A program made the translations under genes and the position numbers. A stretch of DNA of 64,000 nt, taken from assembly GCF_003148845.1 (NCBI RefSeq), contig NZ_QGHA01000007.1:62001-126000 (forward strand). Direction: 5' to 3'. The DNA is from Mucilaginibacter oryzae (GTDB taxonomy: Bacteria > Bacteroidota > Bacteroidia > Sphingobacteriales > Sphingobacteriaceae). The notes under the pieces were generated by a model. It saw only the letters and a list, made by a program, of their open reading frames with translations, made no database searches and was not told the origin of the DNA. The stretch's first letter is position 1; every line of letters starts with the position of its first letter. This document shows positions 48,993 through 58,121 of this stretch, piece after piece.

Positions 48993-49838
48993 TCAGGCTT
49001 TTTTTGATTTTCTTTCCGGGGCGGCTTCAACAATATTGGCATTAACCGGCCTGGTTTTAGAGGCTTTTTCCTTTGCTATGATATACTCAACAATCAGCCT
49101 GCCCATTTTCTGTTTGCCTATGGTTGAAAGGTGGCCGGTATTCCGGTAAAGGATCTTATGCTTTTCATAATCATCGCACACCAGGTTAAAGGGTACCACA
49201 ATGCTCGAATCCTCCAGTCCTGTATTCTTTAACATATCGCCCGCCTGTCTTCGGTACTCATCCAGGCTACGGGTGCTGCCGTTATCTATCAGCAAAGACG
49301 ATAGCTCATTGCGCACTTTCTTCAACAGATCAAGGCTGTCGGTTTCTTCCTTAAAACCAAACTCGGGCATGGTTACAAAAACCGGCTCAATATGGTTCCG
49401 CGCCAGGTCGCTGATAATGAGTGAACAATAATAGGCATAAAATTTGGCGCCCATTTCGCCCTCGGCATCACTGGTACCGGCCAAAATAATGCAATAATCA
49501 AGGTTGTGGTGCAATATCTCGTAACTGGAATAAGGCTGGTTGGGCTGCGCATGCAAATTATCATAAATCTGCTTGGTTTTAGCCTCCGGCTGCCCGAACG
49601 AGATTACCTCGGTTTTAAACCCTCGCTTCAAAAACTCATCCCTTATAATGGTATCAATGGTGATACCTGTAGCCCAGCTATCGCCGATAATACCTACGCG
49701 TAGCACCTCATTTTTGTGCTTTTTTTCGGGTTTAAAAGCGTAACGCCCCTCCAGGCCATATCGCTGGTACAGGTAAAAACCAAAACCGGTTATCGCTATC
49801 AAAACAAACAGCAATGCAAGCTTCAATTTCAGTTTCAT
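48993..49838 (-). CDS. SGNH/GDSL hydrolase-like envelope protein
   Basis: A 281-residue protein with an N-terminal membrane anchor or signal (LALLFVLIAITGFGFYLY). Block I is VGIIGDSWATG (nucleophile serine in GDS), block III ILAGTSDAEGE stands for the usual GxND, and block V GHLSTIGKQKMG contains the catalytic histidine in an SGNH-like end, though the usual DxxH reads NTGH. The missing block III asparagine makes activity uncertain. A basic C-terminal tail ends ERKSKKA. It could be an acyl-esterase for envelope polysaccharide. Confidence 0.7.
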   Translation of the reverse strand: MKLKLKLALLFVLIAITGFGFYLYQRYGLEGRYAFKPEKKHKNEVLRVGIIGDSWATGITIDTIIRDEFLKRGFKTEVISFGQPEAKTKQIYDNLHAQPNQPYSSYEILHHNLDYCIILAGTSDAEGEMGAKFYAYYCSLIISDLARNHIEPVFVTMPEFGFKEETDSLDLLKKVRNELSSLLIDNGSTRSLDEYRRQAGDMLKNTGLEDSSIVVPFNLVCDDYEKHKILYRNTGHLSTIGKQKMGRLIVEYIIAKEKASKTRPVNANIVEAAPERKSKKA

Positions 49839-50220
49839 TCGTGTATTAAATGGTTTGTTTATACCTGCCTCTGCAATAAACGGTATAAAACTACAATGTA
49901 TCCTATCTTTTACGAAAAAAATTTATTTAAGTTAAGCTGCCCCTTTTTTATTAATAGCACGAAGGATTTCCATAATACTTTTCAATCTCATCATAACCGT
50001 CATTCACCCTGCTGCTATCTTCAACAAAAAACATCCTTACGTTATCATAAAATGCTAAAAACCACGGCTTCGATATCATTATGTAAAAACATTTATACAA
50101 AATGTATGAACATTATATTTTTGATTGTATATTGTGCTCCGCAAAGCATTTGGGCATAGCTTGTAATTTCAAATTATGCTATAAATTAAATAACCCTAAA
50201 GCAGACCAATTTTTAACCCC
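49839..50220. other. AT-rich spacer before the cytochrome operon
   Basis: About 380 bases without a credible gene. A TATTTTTG box (50116-50123) about 100 bases before the first ATG is the only promoter-like element; the bases around are AT-rich with no hairpin. A plus-strand frame across it is only the shadow of the SGNH gene extended into the spacer. Confidence 0.5.
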
Positions 50221-52539
50221 ATGTTACGAAAAACGTATTATGTGTGGCTCCTGGCATCCGTAAGCATGCTCTACACGCTTTATTCCTGCCATTCGGGCAG
50301 CGGCATAGCCGGTGAGCAGGTTCCTGATACCATCAGCTACAATTTTAATATCAGGCCCATCCTTTCGGATAAATGCTTTAAGTGCCATGGGCCGGATGCC
50401 GGTCACCGGGAGGCTGATTTACGTTTAGACATAGCGGAAGACGCTTACCGGGCTTTAAAAGACAACCCGTCATCGCACGCGCTTGTACCCGGCGATCCTT
50501 TGGCTTCCGAACTTTACCGCCGTATCTCAACCAAAGATTCGACCGAGCAAATGCCGCCCGTTTCATCAAACCTTAAAAGGCTGTCGCCTTACGAGGTTTC
50601 GCTGATTGAAAAATGGATAAAACAAGGGGCTAAGTATGAAAAGCACTGGGCTTTTGTAGCGCCGCGCAATTACCCTGTGCCGCAGGTAAAGAACACGGAA
50701 TGGGTAAAAAACCCCATAGATAATTTTGTGCTGAAAAAAATGGAACAGGCCGGACTGGAACCCAACCCCGAAGCGGATAAAGAACGCCTGTTAAAACGCA
50801 TCTCGCTCGATCTGACCGGCTTGCCGCCATCTTTAGCTTTAATGGATGAGTTTGCCGCCGATAAAAGCCCGAACGCCTATGAGAAAATGGTGGATAAGCT
50901 GATGGCAAAACCGCAATACGGCGAAAAAATGGCGCTGCACTGGCTTGACGTTGCCCGCTATGCCGATTCGCACGGGTACCAGGATGATAATTACCGCACC
51001 CAGTGGCCATGGCGCGATTGGGTGATTCATGCCTATAACGAAAACCTGCCTTACGATAAGTTTATTACCTGGCAACTGGCCGGCGATCAGCTGCCAAACG
51101 CCACCAAAGAACAACTGCTGGCCACAGGTTTTAACCGCAACCATAAAATAACCGAAGAAGGGGGCGTTATTGACGAAGAATACCGGGTAAGCTACGTAAC
51201 CGACCGCACCAATACCTTTGGCAAAGCCATGCTGGGCATTACACTGGAGTGCGCGCATTGCCACGATCATAAATACGATCCCTTTTCCCAGAAAGAATAT
51301 TACCAGGTTTACGCGTTTTTTAACAACGTAAAAGAGGTAGGCTTGCAATCAACCGTGGGCGGGCCGGAAACCTATGCCAAAAACCCCATGATGCAGATCA
51401 GTAACGAGGATGTTAAAAAAATCCTCACGTTTGTAAACAAGCAGGATACGGATAAACTCATTGTATCCATCATGACGGATAGCGACAAGGTGCGGCCAAC
51501 CTATATCCTTAAACGGGGAAACTACGATGCCCATGGCGATGAGGTGCAGGCCGGAACGCCGAAATCGATCTTGCCTTTCGCCAATAACTATCCCAAAAAC
51601 AGGTTAGGCCTTGCGGAGTGGCTGTTCAATAAAGCAAACCCGCTTACCGCGCGTGTGTTTGTGAACCAGGTATGGCAGGAGTTTTTTGGCAAGGGGATAG
51701 TTAAAAGCTCGGGCGATTTTGGCATGCAGGGCGACCTTCCGTCGCACCCGGAACTTTTAGACTGGCTGGCCGTTGACTTTCGCGATCATGGCTGGAATAT
51801 AAAACGACTGGTTAAGCAAATTGTCATGTCGGCCACGTACCGCCAGTCGGCAGTGGTAACACCCGAAAAGCTGAAGGATGATCCTGATAATACCTTATTA
51901 GCCAGGGGGCCGCGCGGCAGGTTACCCGCCGAGTTTGTTCGCGACCTGGTACTGGCCAGCAGCGGGTTGCTCAACCCAACCATAGGCGGGCCGAGTGTTA
52001 ACCCTTACCAGCCTCCCGGCCTTTGGGAAAATGCAACATCGGGCAGGGGCATTTTGGCAAATTACAAGCAGGTACACGGACCAAACCTGTACCGCCGGGG
52101 CATGTACACGCTCATTAAACGCACCGTTCCACCGGCATCGTTAGGGATTTTTGATGCCAGTAACCGCGACCAGTGCGAAGTGAAACGCCTCCGCACCAAC
52201 ACACCATTGCAGGCTTTGGTAATGCTTAATGACCCAACCGTGTTAGAAAGCGCGAGGGTATTAGCAGCTAAGCTACTACAGGATAAAAGCACATCTGCTG
52301 AGAAGATTACCAAAGCTTTCAGGCTGATTATGTGCCGCCACCCGCAGCAAAAAGAACTGGACATTTTAACATCATACTATAATGATGAGTTGAAAAGCAT
52401 GAAAAAAGCCGATGCCGAAAAGCTGCTCGCCGTTGGCGAATACCCGGTACCGGCCAACTTGAATAAAATAACGCTGGCTGCCATGATGAAAACCGTAGAC
52501 ACCATGTATAACCTGGAAGAAGCCATTACCAAAACCTGA
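50221..52539 (+). CDS. PSCyt1/DUF1549/DUF1553 cytochrome (planctomycete-type)
   Basis: A 772-residue exported protein. Signal with cysteine (SMLYTLYSC, residue 23). The cytochrome domain has the heme site C52xxC55H56 in SDKCFKCHGPDAGHREADLRLD. DUF1549/PSCyt2 (about 155-365) has ALHWLDVARYADSHGYQDDNYRT and ECAHCHDHKYDPFSQKEYYQ, with a second CxxCH; DUF1553/PSD1 (about 455-735) has LAEWLFNKANPLTARVFVNQVWQEFFGKGIV and PLQALVMLNDPTVLESARVLA. These modules were first described in Planctomycetes. The role is unknown, probably oxidative turnover of a polysaccharide or a sulfated sugar at the cell surface. It is the first gene of a four-gene operon. Confidence 0.93.
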   Translation: MLRKTYYVWLLASVSMLYTLYSCHSGSGIAGEQVPDTISYNFNIRPILSDKCFKCHGPDAGHREADLRLDIAEDAYRALKDNPSSHALVPGDPLASELYRRISTKDSTEQMPPVSSNLKRLSPYEVSLIEKWIKQGAKYEKHWAFVAPRNYPVPQVKNTEWVKNPIDNFVLKKMEQAGLEPNPEADKERLLKRISLDLTGLPPSLALMDEFAADKSPNAYEKMVDKLMAKPQYGEKMALHWLDVARYADSHGYQDDNYRTQWPWRDWVIHAYNENLPYDKFITWQLAGDQLPNATKEQLLATGFNRNHKITEEGGVIDEEYRVSYVTDRTNTFGKAMLGITLECAHCHDHKYDPFSQKEYYQVYAFFNNVKEVGLQSTVGGPETYAKNPMMQISNEDVKKILTFVNKQDTDKLIVSIMTDSDKVRPTYILKRGNYDAHGDEVQAGTPKSILPFANNYPKNRLGLAEWLFNKANPLTARVFVNQVWQEFFGKGIVKSSGDFGMQGDLPSHPELLDWLAVDFRDHGWNIKRLVKQIVMSATYRQSAVVTPEKLKDDPDNTLLARGPRGRLPAEFVRDLVLASSGLLNPTIGGPSVNPYQPPGLWENATSGRGILANYKQVHGPNLYRRGMYTLIKRTVPPASLGIFDASNRDQCEVKRLRTNTPLQALVMLNDPTVLESARVLAAKLLQDKSTSAEKITKAFRLIMCRHPQQKELDILTSYYNDELKSMKKADAEKLLAVGEYPVPANLNKITLAAMMKTVDTMYNLEEAITKT

Positions 52540-52544
52540 GTTGT

Positions 52545-54002
52545 ATGGAAAAAGATTTTTTAGAAAACAGGCTTAATATAAACCGCCGTCGGTTCCTTTC
52601 AAGGCTTAGCCTTGGCATAGGCAGCGTGGCGCTGGGTTCGCTGCTCATTCCTGATCTGTTTAGCGGTAAGGGGGATGAAGCGGAAGCAGATTTTATTCCG
52701 GGCATACCCAATTTTGCACCGAAAGCAAAAAGGGTGATCTACCTGTTTCAGGATGGCGCGCCCTCGCAACTGGAATCATTCGATTATAAACCGAAACTGC
52801 GCGAGATGATGGGGCAGGAGCTGCCCCCATCCGTTCGCGGTAACCAGATCCTTACCGGGATGACGGCCAAGCAGGCTTCGTTCCCGCTGGTGGGCTCGTT
52901 TTATGACTTTAAGCAATACGGCGAATCGCGCGCGTGGATCAGCGACATGTTTCCGCACATCGGCAAAATCGCGGATGATATCTGCATTATCAAATCGCTC
53001 AACACCGATGCTATCAACCACGATCCGGCGCTTACCTTTTTCCAGACGGGCGCCCAGCAGGGCAACCGGCCAAGCATGGGCTCGTGGGTAAGCTATGGCC
53101 TCGGCAGCGAAAATAAAAACCTGCCTGCCTTTACCGTACTGCTCTCTAAGGGAAAAGGTAACGGACAGGGCGTTTACTCTAAATTATGGAGCAATGGTTT
53201 CCTTGATTCCATTCACCAGGGTGTACAGTTTAGCAGCGGCGAAGACCCGATCCTTTACCTGAAAGACCCTGAAGGGTTGAACCGCCACGAACGCCGCAAA
53301 ATGCTGGATAAACTGGCCGAGCTTAACGACATGAACTATAAGGAGTTTGGCGATCCGGAGATTAACACCAAGGTACAGCAATACGAAATGGCCTACCGGA
53401 TGCAAACCGCCGTACCCGAAATTATGGATGTAAGCAAAGAGCCTGATGATATTGTGAAAATGTACGGCCCCGAATGCCTCATCCCCGGCACTTACGCGGC
53501 TAACTGCCTGCTGGCCCGCAAGCTATCCGAAAACGGGGTACGCTTTGTACAGCTTTATCACCAGGGCTGGGACCAGCACAGCAACCTGCCACAGGAAATG
53601 GCCGGTCAGGCTAAAGATGTAGACCAGGCTTCGGCTGCCCTGGTAACCGATTTGAAGCAACGTGGCCTGCTTGACGAAACGCTGGTAATATGGGGCGGCG
53701 AGTTTGGGCGTACCAACTACAGCCAGGGTAAACTGGAAAAAGCCAACTACGGCCGCGACCATCATCCGCGCTGTTTCAGTATCTGGATGGCCGGCGGCGG
53801 CATTAAACCAGGCATCGTATACGGCGAAACCGACGAGTTTGGTTATAACATTATCAAAGACCCGGTGCATGTGCATGATTTTCACGCCACCATTTTAAAC
53901 CAGTTAGGCATCGACCATAAAAAACTAACCTTTAAAAGCCAGGGCAGGCGGTACAGGTTAACCGATGTGGCCGGGAATGTGGTGAAGGGGATTATAACGT
54001 AA
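52545..54002 (+). CDS. DUF1501 family exported protein
   Basis: A 485-residue protein starting five bases after the first cytochrome stop. It has a twin-arginine signal (INRRRFLSRLSLGIGSVALGSLLI). DUF1501 motifs: AKRVIYLFQDGAPSQLESFDYKP, DAINHDPALTFFQTG, SWVSYGLGSENKNLPAFTVL, GVRFVQLYHQGWDQHSNL, ETLVIWGGEFGRTNYSQ, NYGRDHHPRCFSIWMAGGGIKPG. The fold is related to alkaline phosphatase and sulfatase. It is always found with PSCyt/PSD1 proteins. The Tat signal suggests folding with a metal before export. Confidence 0.93.
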   Translation: MEKDFLENRLNINRRRFLSRLSLGIGSVALGSLLIPDLFSGKGDEAEADFIPGIPNFAPKAKRVIYLFQDGAPSQLESFDYKPKLREMMGQELPPSVRGNQILTGMTAKQASFPLVGSFYDFKQYGESRAWISDMFPHIGKIADDICIIKSLNTDAINHDPALTFFQTGAQQGNRPSMGSWVSYGLGSENKNLPAFTVLLSKGKGNGQGVYSKLWSNGFLDSIHQGVQFSSGEDPILYLKDPEGLNRHERRKMLDKLAELNDMNYKEFGDPEINTKVQQYEMAYRMQTAVPEIMDVSKEPDDIVKMYGPECLIPGTYAANCLLARKLSENGVRFVQLYHQGWDQHSNLPQEMAGQAKDVDQASAALVTDLKQRGLLDETLVIWGGEFGRTNYSQGKLEKANYGRDHHPRCFSIWMAGGGIKPGIVYGETDEFGYNIIKDPVHVHDFHATILNQLGIDHKKLTFKSQGRRYRLTDVAGNVVKGIIT

Positions 54003-54081
54003 CACCCCAAGGCCCCTCCCAACCCTCCCCTGAAGGGAGAGGGCTTAAAAAAAAAGAATCAAAAAAAATCGGTGTAATCCC
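54003..54081. repeat. CCCCTCCCAACCCTCCCCTGAAGGGAGAGG element and reverse GGGATTACACCGATT
   Basis: The polypurine/pyrimidine element follows the DUF1501 stop; AATCGGTGTAATCCC (54067-54081) lies immediately before the next gene and is the reverse of the repeats at 38799 and 58467. They split the operon spacer but include no terminator T-tract on the plus strand beyond A-rich sequence. Confidence 0.65.
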
Positions 54082-54090
54082 AAAAAACAG

Positions 54091-55116
54091 ATGGAAAGAA
54101 GAGAATTTATCAAACGTACTTCAGTTTTATCAGCAGGCTTTTTTATAGCGAAAGATATGTTAGCAAAAGATAACGGACCAATTTACGGCCATGGTAATAT
54201 GCGTTACCGCATGGATAAAAACTGGAGCAAGGCCGACTCGCAGAAAAACCCCGTGAATGATTGCCATGAGATGGTGCAGGACTCGAAAGGGCGCATTTTA
54301 TTGCTTACCAACGAAACTAAAAACAATGTACTCATCTACAATAAATCGGGTAAACTGCTTGGTTCCTGGGGGCATGATTTTCCGGGCGCGCACGGCTTAA
54401 CCCTGTTTAATGAAAACGGCACCGAATTTTTATTTATTACCGATACCGTAAAACACCAGGTTTACAAAACCACGCTGGATGGTAAGCTATTAATGACCAT
54501 TGATGTACCGCTGGAAACTGGCGTTTACAAAAAAGCCGAAGAATTTATACCTACAGAAACCACCATTGATAGCAACGGCGATATTTTTATTGCCGATGGC
54601 TACGGTGCGCAATACATCACCCATTACGATAAGGACGGCAAACTGAAAGGTTTTTTTGGCGGCAAAGGCGAAGGTGATGAACACCTGGACAATGCCCACG
54701 GCATAGTGATTGACAGGAGGTATGATACGCCGACCCTGCTGATCACCGACCGTACCCGCAACTGCTTTAAACGTTTCAGCATGGATGGCAAATTGCAGGA
54801 AGTAATTAACCTGCCCGGAGCCTGTGTTTGCCGCCCGGTAATTAAAGGCGACCATTTATACGCCGCCGTACTCCGTTCACCCAATCTCGGTGCCGAGAAC
54901 ACCGGTTTTACAACCATTTTAGATAAAAACAACAAGGTAGTTTCTAATTTAGGGGGTACCGAGCCAACCTATGTTGATGGCGTATTGCAACCCATGGCCC
55001 AGGCCGAAAAGATTTTCCTGAACCCGCATGATGTTTGTGTGGACAATGATGAAAACCTGTATGTGGCACAATGGGCATCGGGCAAAGTGTATCCTTACAA
55101 ATTCACCAGGGTTTAA
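54091..55116 (+). CDS. Six-bladed beta-propeller (NHL-like) exported protein
   Basis: A 341-residue protein with a twin-arginine signal (MERREFIKRTSVLSAGFFIA) and repeated propeller blades: NDCHEMVQDSKGRILLL, HGLTLFNENGTEFLFITDTVKHQVYK, TETTIDSNGDIFIADGYGAQYIT, NAHGIVIDRRYDTPTLLITDR and NPHDVCVDNDENLYVAQWASGKVYPY. The blades match NHL or peptidyl-alpha-hydroxyglycine lyase-like proteins. With both partners Tat-exported, they probably work together in the periplasm. Confidence 0.9.
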   Translation: MERREFIKRTSVLSAGFFIAKDMLAKDNGPIYGHGNMRYRMDKNWSKADSQKNPVNDCHEMVQDSKGRILLLTNETKNNVLIYNKSGKLLGSWGHDFPGAHGLTLFNENGTEFLFITDTVKHQVYKTTLDGKLLMTIDVPLETGVYKKAEEFIPTETTIDSNGDIFIADGYGAQYITHYDKDGKLKGFFGGKGEGDEHLDNAHGIVIDRRYDTPTLLITDRTRNCFKRFSMDGKLQEVINLPGACVCRPVIKGDHLYAAVLRSPNLGAENTGFTTILDKNNKVVSNLGGTEPTYVDGVLQPMAQAEKIFLNPHDVCVDNDENLYVAQWASGKVYPYKFTRV

Positions 55117-55140
55117 TTAAAATACACGGTACCGTTAAGT

Positions 55141-57297
55141 ATGAAAAGCAGCCACAAAGGTTTTGCAGAAGGGGCATTGTTTGCCCTCAATATTTTTATT
55201 GTAGTGTTGCTCGTGGCCAGCGACAGCCTGGTTGTACCGCGTTGGTTACAGCCCCTTGGCCGCATGCACCCGCTTATTTTGCATTTCCCTATCGTGATAC
55301 TGATGCTGGCTATGGTAATGGAGTTTTTCCGTTTCAGGCCGGAGTTTATGAACGAAAAGCTGTACCAGACCTTTACCAGTTACCTGCTTGTTTTAGGTGC
55401 GCTGTTATCATCAGTAACGGTAATTATGGGGCTGTTCCTCTCGCGCGAGCCGGGCTACGAAGGCGATACCCTGCTGTGGCATAAATGGTTTGGCGTAGGT
55501 GTAGCATTTACCGGCTACGCGGTTTATCTTATCCGCAACACATCAAAATATACCATTACCCTTGCCAAAACGGGGGCATTGATAACAGTGCTTTGCCTGC
55601 TGGTTGCGGGGCACCTTGGCGGTAACCTCACCCACGGGCAGGATTTTGTGTTAGGCCCCGTAATGGATAAAACAAAAGAAGCTGTTACGATAGATCAGGC
55701 CCTGGTTTATAATGATCTGATCAAACCCATATTTGAAGTAAAATGCCTTAGTTGCCACAGCGCCGATAAAATGAAAGGCGGCTTAATGCTCGGCGATTCC
55801 GCATCGATAATGAAAGGCGGCAAAAGCGGCAAACTGTTCATCGCCGGCGATCCGGCCATGAGCCTGCTCCTGCAACGCGTACACCTCCCCGAAACCGAAA
55901 AAAAGCACATGCCGCCAGCGGGTAAAATGCAATTGAGCGATAACGAAAAAATGCTGCTTTACCTGTGGATAAAAGGCAAAGCGGGTTTTAACAAAAAAGT
56001 AACCGATCTGCCCGCTACCGATTCATTACGGATGATAGCCGCCGCCATGCTTAAACCAGCCGAAGGAGCAGCGGAAGTTTACGATTTCCCGACCGCCAAT
56101 GAAAAAGACATTCAGAAACTTAACAACAACTATCGGTCTGTTTATCCCCTGGCGCGTGAGTCGGCAGCCCTGGCAGTGAACATCTACAATAAAACCACCT
56201 ACAGCGGCAAGGTATTGAGCGAGTTAAACCCGGTAAAAAAACAGGTAGTATCGATTGACCTGAACAAAATGCCGGTAAAAGATGCCGATCTGAAAGCGAT
56301 AGCTGATTTTGAAAACCTGCGCAGGCTTATCCTTAATTTTAGCGAGGTTACAGGAAATGGCTTAAAAGATCTGGCCGGGTTAAAACATCTTAAAAGCTTA
56401 TCGATAGCGGGTGTTAAACTAAGCGGCAGCGATATTAAACAGATCGCGGCGCTGAAAAACCTTGAAGAACTGGCCGTTTGGGATACCGGTTTGAGCGCTT
56501 CCGACATCAGGTACCTCCAAAATCAAAACCCTAAACTAAAGCTGTTAACCGGCTTTAAAGATGATGGCCGGGTAATGAAGCTTACCAACCCGCAATTAAA
56601 AGATGCCGCCGTTGTTTTTAAACAGCAATACAATTTACAGTTGAGCAATCCCATCAAAGGGGCGGATATCCGTTACACAACTGATGGCAGCGCGCCCGAC
56701 AGCATCCGTGCCGCCAGTTACAAACCCGGCGTGGTACTTACGCAAAGCACCGTTATCAAAGCCCGGGCTTTTAAAGCCGGTTGGCAGGGAAGCGATACCG
56801 TACAGTTTAATATTTACAAATGTGCCTATACGCCAGATAGCATCCGGTTTATCCAATATCCTGACAGTAAATACAAAGGCGATGGCGCCAAAACCGTTAT
56901 TGATAAAGAGCTTGGCGGCAATAACTTTGGCAACGGCAAATGGGTTGCTTCGCAAAAAGACCTGGCGGTAATGATATGGTTTAATAAACCAGTCTATCTG
57001 CATTCGGTAAGCTTAAATACCATGCGCAATACCGGTTCGCAGATCTTCCTGCCGGCAGGGGTGGAGGTTTGGGGCGGCGCCGACCAGGAACACCTAAGCC
57101 TGTTAAGTTCAATTAAAACAGCCAGCCCTTTAAAAACCGACGATTTTGGCTTGATACCGTTGGCCTGTAAACTCAAATCGGCACAGCGGGTATCCTGTAT
57201 AAAACTGATAGCCAAACCCATTAAAAGTGTACCGGCCTGGCACCCGGCAAAGGGCAAACCGGGTTGGGTGTTTGTAGATGAGGTGTTTTTAAATTGA
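55141..57297 (+). CDS. DUF2231 - cytochrome c - leucine-rich repeat - chitobiase-like fusion protein
   Basis: A 718-residue multidomain protein 24 bases after the propeller gene. Four to five N-terminal helices form a DUF2231 membrane domain (about 10-160, GRMHPLILHFPIVILMLAMVME); a PSCyt1 cytochrome has C202xxC205H206 in KCLSCHSADKMKGGL; then leucine-rich repeats (about 360-460, LKAIADFENLRRLILNFSEVTG), a chitobiase/beta-hexosaminidase C-terminal-like sandwich (about 490-560, GADIRYTTDGSAPDSIRAASYKPGVVL) and a discoidin-like end (about 580-715). The layout joins a redox anchor in the inner membrane with binding modules in the periplasm. Confidence 0.88.
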   Translation: MKSSHKGFAEGALFALNIFIVVLLVASDSLVVPRWLQPLGRMHPLILHFPIVILMLAMVMEFFRFRPEFMNEKLYQTFTSYLLVLGALLSSVTVIMGLFLSREPGYEGDTLLWHKWFGVGVAFTGYAVYLIRNTSKYTITLAKTGALITVLCLLVAGHLGGNLTHGQDFVLGPVMDKTKEAVTIDQALVYNDLIKPIFEVKCLSCHSADKMKGGLMLGDSASIMKGGKSGKLFIAGDPAMSLLLQRVHLPETEKKHMPPAGKMQLSDNEKMLLYLWIKGKAGFNKKVTDLPATDSLRMIAAAMLKPAEGAAEVYDFPTANEKDIQKLNNNYRSVYPLARESAALAVNIYNKTTYSGKVLSELNPVKKQVVSIDLNKMPVKDADLKAIADFENLRRLILNFSEVTGNGLKDLAGLKHLKSLSIAGVKLSGSDIKQIAALKNLEELAVWDTGLSASDIRYLQNQNPKLKLLTGFKDDGRVMKLTNPQLKDAAVVFKQQYNLQLSNPIKGADIRYTTDGSAPDSIRAASYKPGVVLTQSTVIKARAFKAGWQGSDTVQFNIYKCAYTPDSIRFIQYPDSKYKGDGAKTVIDKELGGNNFGNGKWVASQKDLAVMIWFNKPVYLHSVSLNTMRNTGSQIFLPAGVEVWGGADQEHLSLLSSIKTASPLKTDDFGLIPLACKLKSAQRVSCIKLIAKPIKSVPAWHPAKGKPGWVFVDEVFLN

Positions 57298-57356
57298 TGT
57301 TATGAAAAAGGGCTTCATTTTCAATATAGTGCCGACCGTTGTTCAATAACGAACGC

Positions 57357-57917
57357 TTAAAAAAACATATAACTTACATGCTTAAGCACCTGCCGCAGTT
57401 TTTCGAGGGCGATGCTCATTTGCCGTTCAACCGTTTTGGGCGACAGGTTAAGTTGTGTGGCAATTTCCCGGTACTTCATATCGCTAAAGCGGCTCAAAAC
57501 AAATATTTCGCGGCACTTGTCGGGTAGGGTAGCTATAGCGGCTTCTATCTGTAAGGCAAGTTCCTTTTCTTCAAGGCCGTGCTCGAGGGTATTGCGCAAC
57601 TCGTCGAACAGGTTGTTTTTTTCGAGATAATTAACGTAAAGGTTTTCTATTTTTTGACGTTTGAGGTAATTGAGGCTCCGGTTTTGCACCATTTTAAAAA
57701 GATAGGAACTTACCGAGGTTGCAAAGTTTACTTCATGCCCCCGCTCCCAAAGATGGGTAAATACATCGGCGGTTATTTCTTCAGCAACGGTTAAATCATT
57801 CACAAAACGGTTGGCAAACAAGGTTAACCGGGTATAATACAATTTAAACAGGGCTTCAAATGCCTTGGCATCGCCTTGAGTAAATGAGGTTACAGGTAGC
57901 TTGTTTTCGGGAACCAT
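57357..57917 (-). CDS. ECF sigma factor, no anti-sigma partner in the window
   Basis: A 186-residue sigma factor from the ATG at 57917 (a GTG three codons earlier is less likely). Region 2 is FANRFVNDLTVAEEITADVFTHLWERG and region 4 is AIATLPDKCREIFVLSRFSDMKYREIATQLNLSPKTVERQMSIALEKLRQ. It belongs to the same FecI-like group as the gene at 14421-15062, about 30% similar by eye. No FecR gene is next to it: the neighbour is the convergent cytochrome operon, 59 bases from stop to stop, and a VOC gene on the other side. Confidence 0.92.
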   Translation of the reverse strand: MVPENKLPVTSFTQGDAKAFEALFKLYYTRLTLFANRFVNDLTVAEEITADVFTHLWERGHEVNFATSVSSYLFKMVQNRSLNYLKRQKIENLYVNYLEKNNLFDELRNTLEHGLEEKELALQIEAAIATLPDKCREIFVLSRFSDMKYREIATQLNLSPKTVERQMSIALEKLRQVLKHVSYMFF

Positions 57918-58121
57918 TAATATCACCGTTAATTAATCCGAATACTTTTTAAAAAACTTTAACAAGTTAAGAAGAAATTATCGCTACATCAAATTTAATG
58001 TGGAAATAATAAAAACCACACTAAAAACATTTTGTAAAAAAGAAGTTACGCCCAATATCAAACTTGTATATTACCACAAAGCCGAATAAATTGAACAACA
58101 TCTTATAAAAAAACGCGGCAA

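Noticed and set aside
49716..50159. Plus-strand frame of 147 residues
   Set aside because: Antisense to the start of the SGNH gene, then AT-rich spacer; composition rich in Cys, His and Phe as expected from chance.
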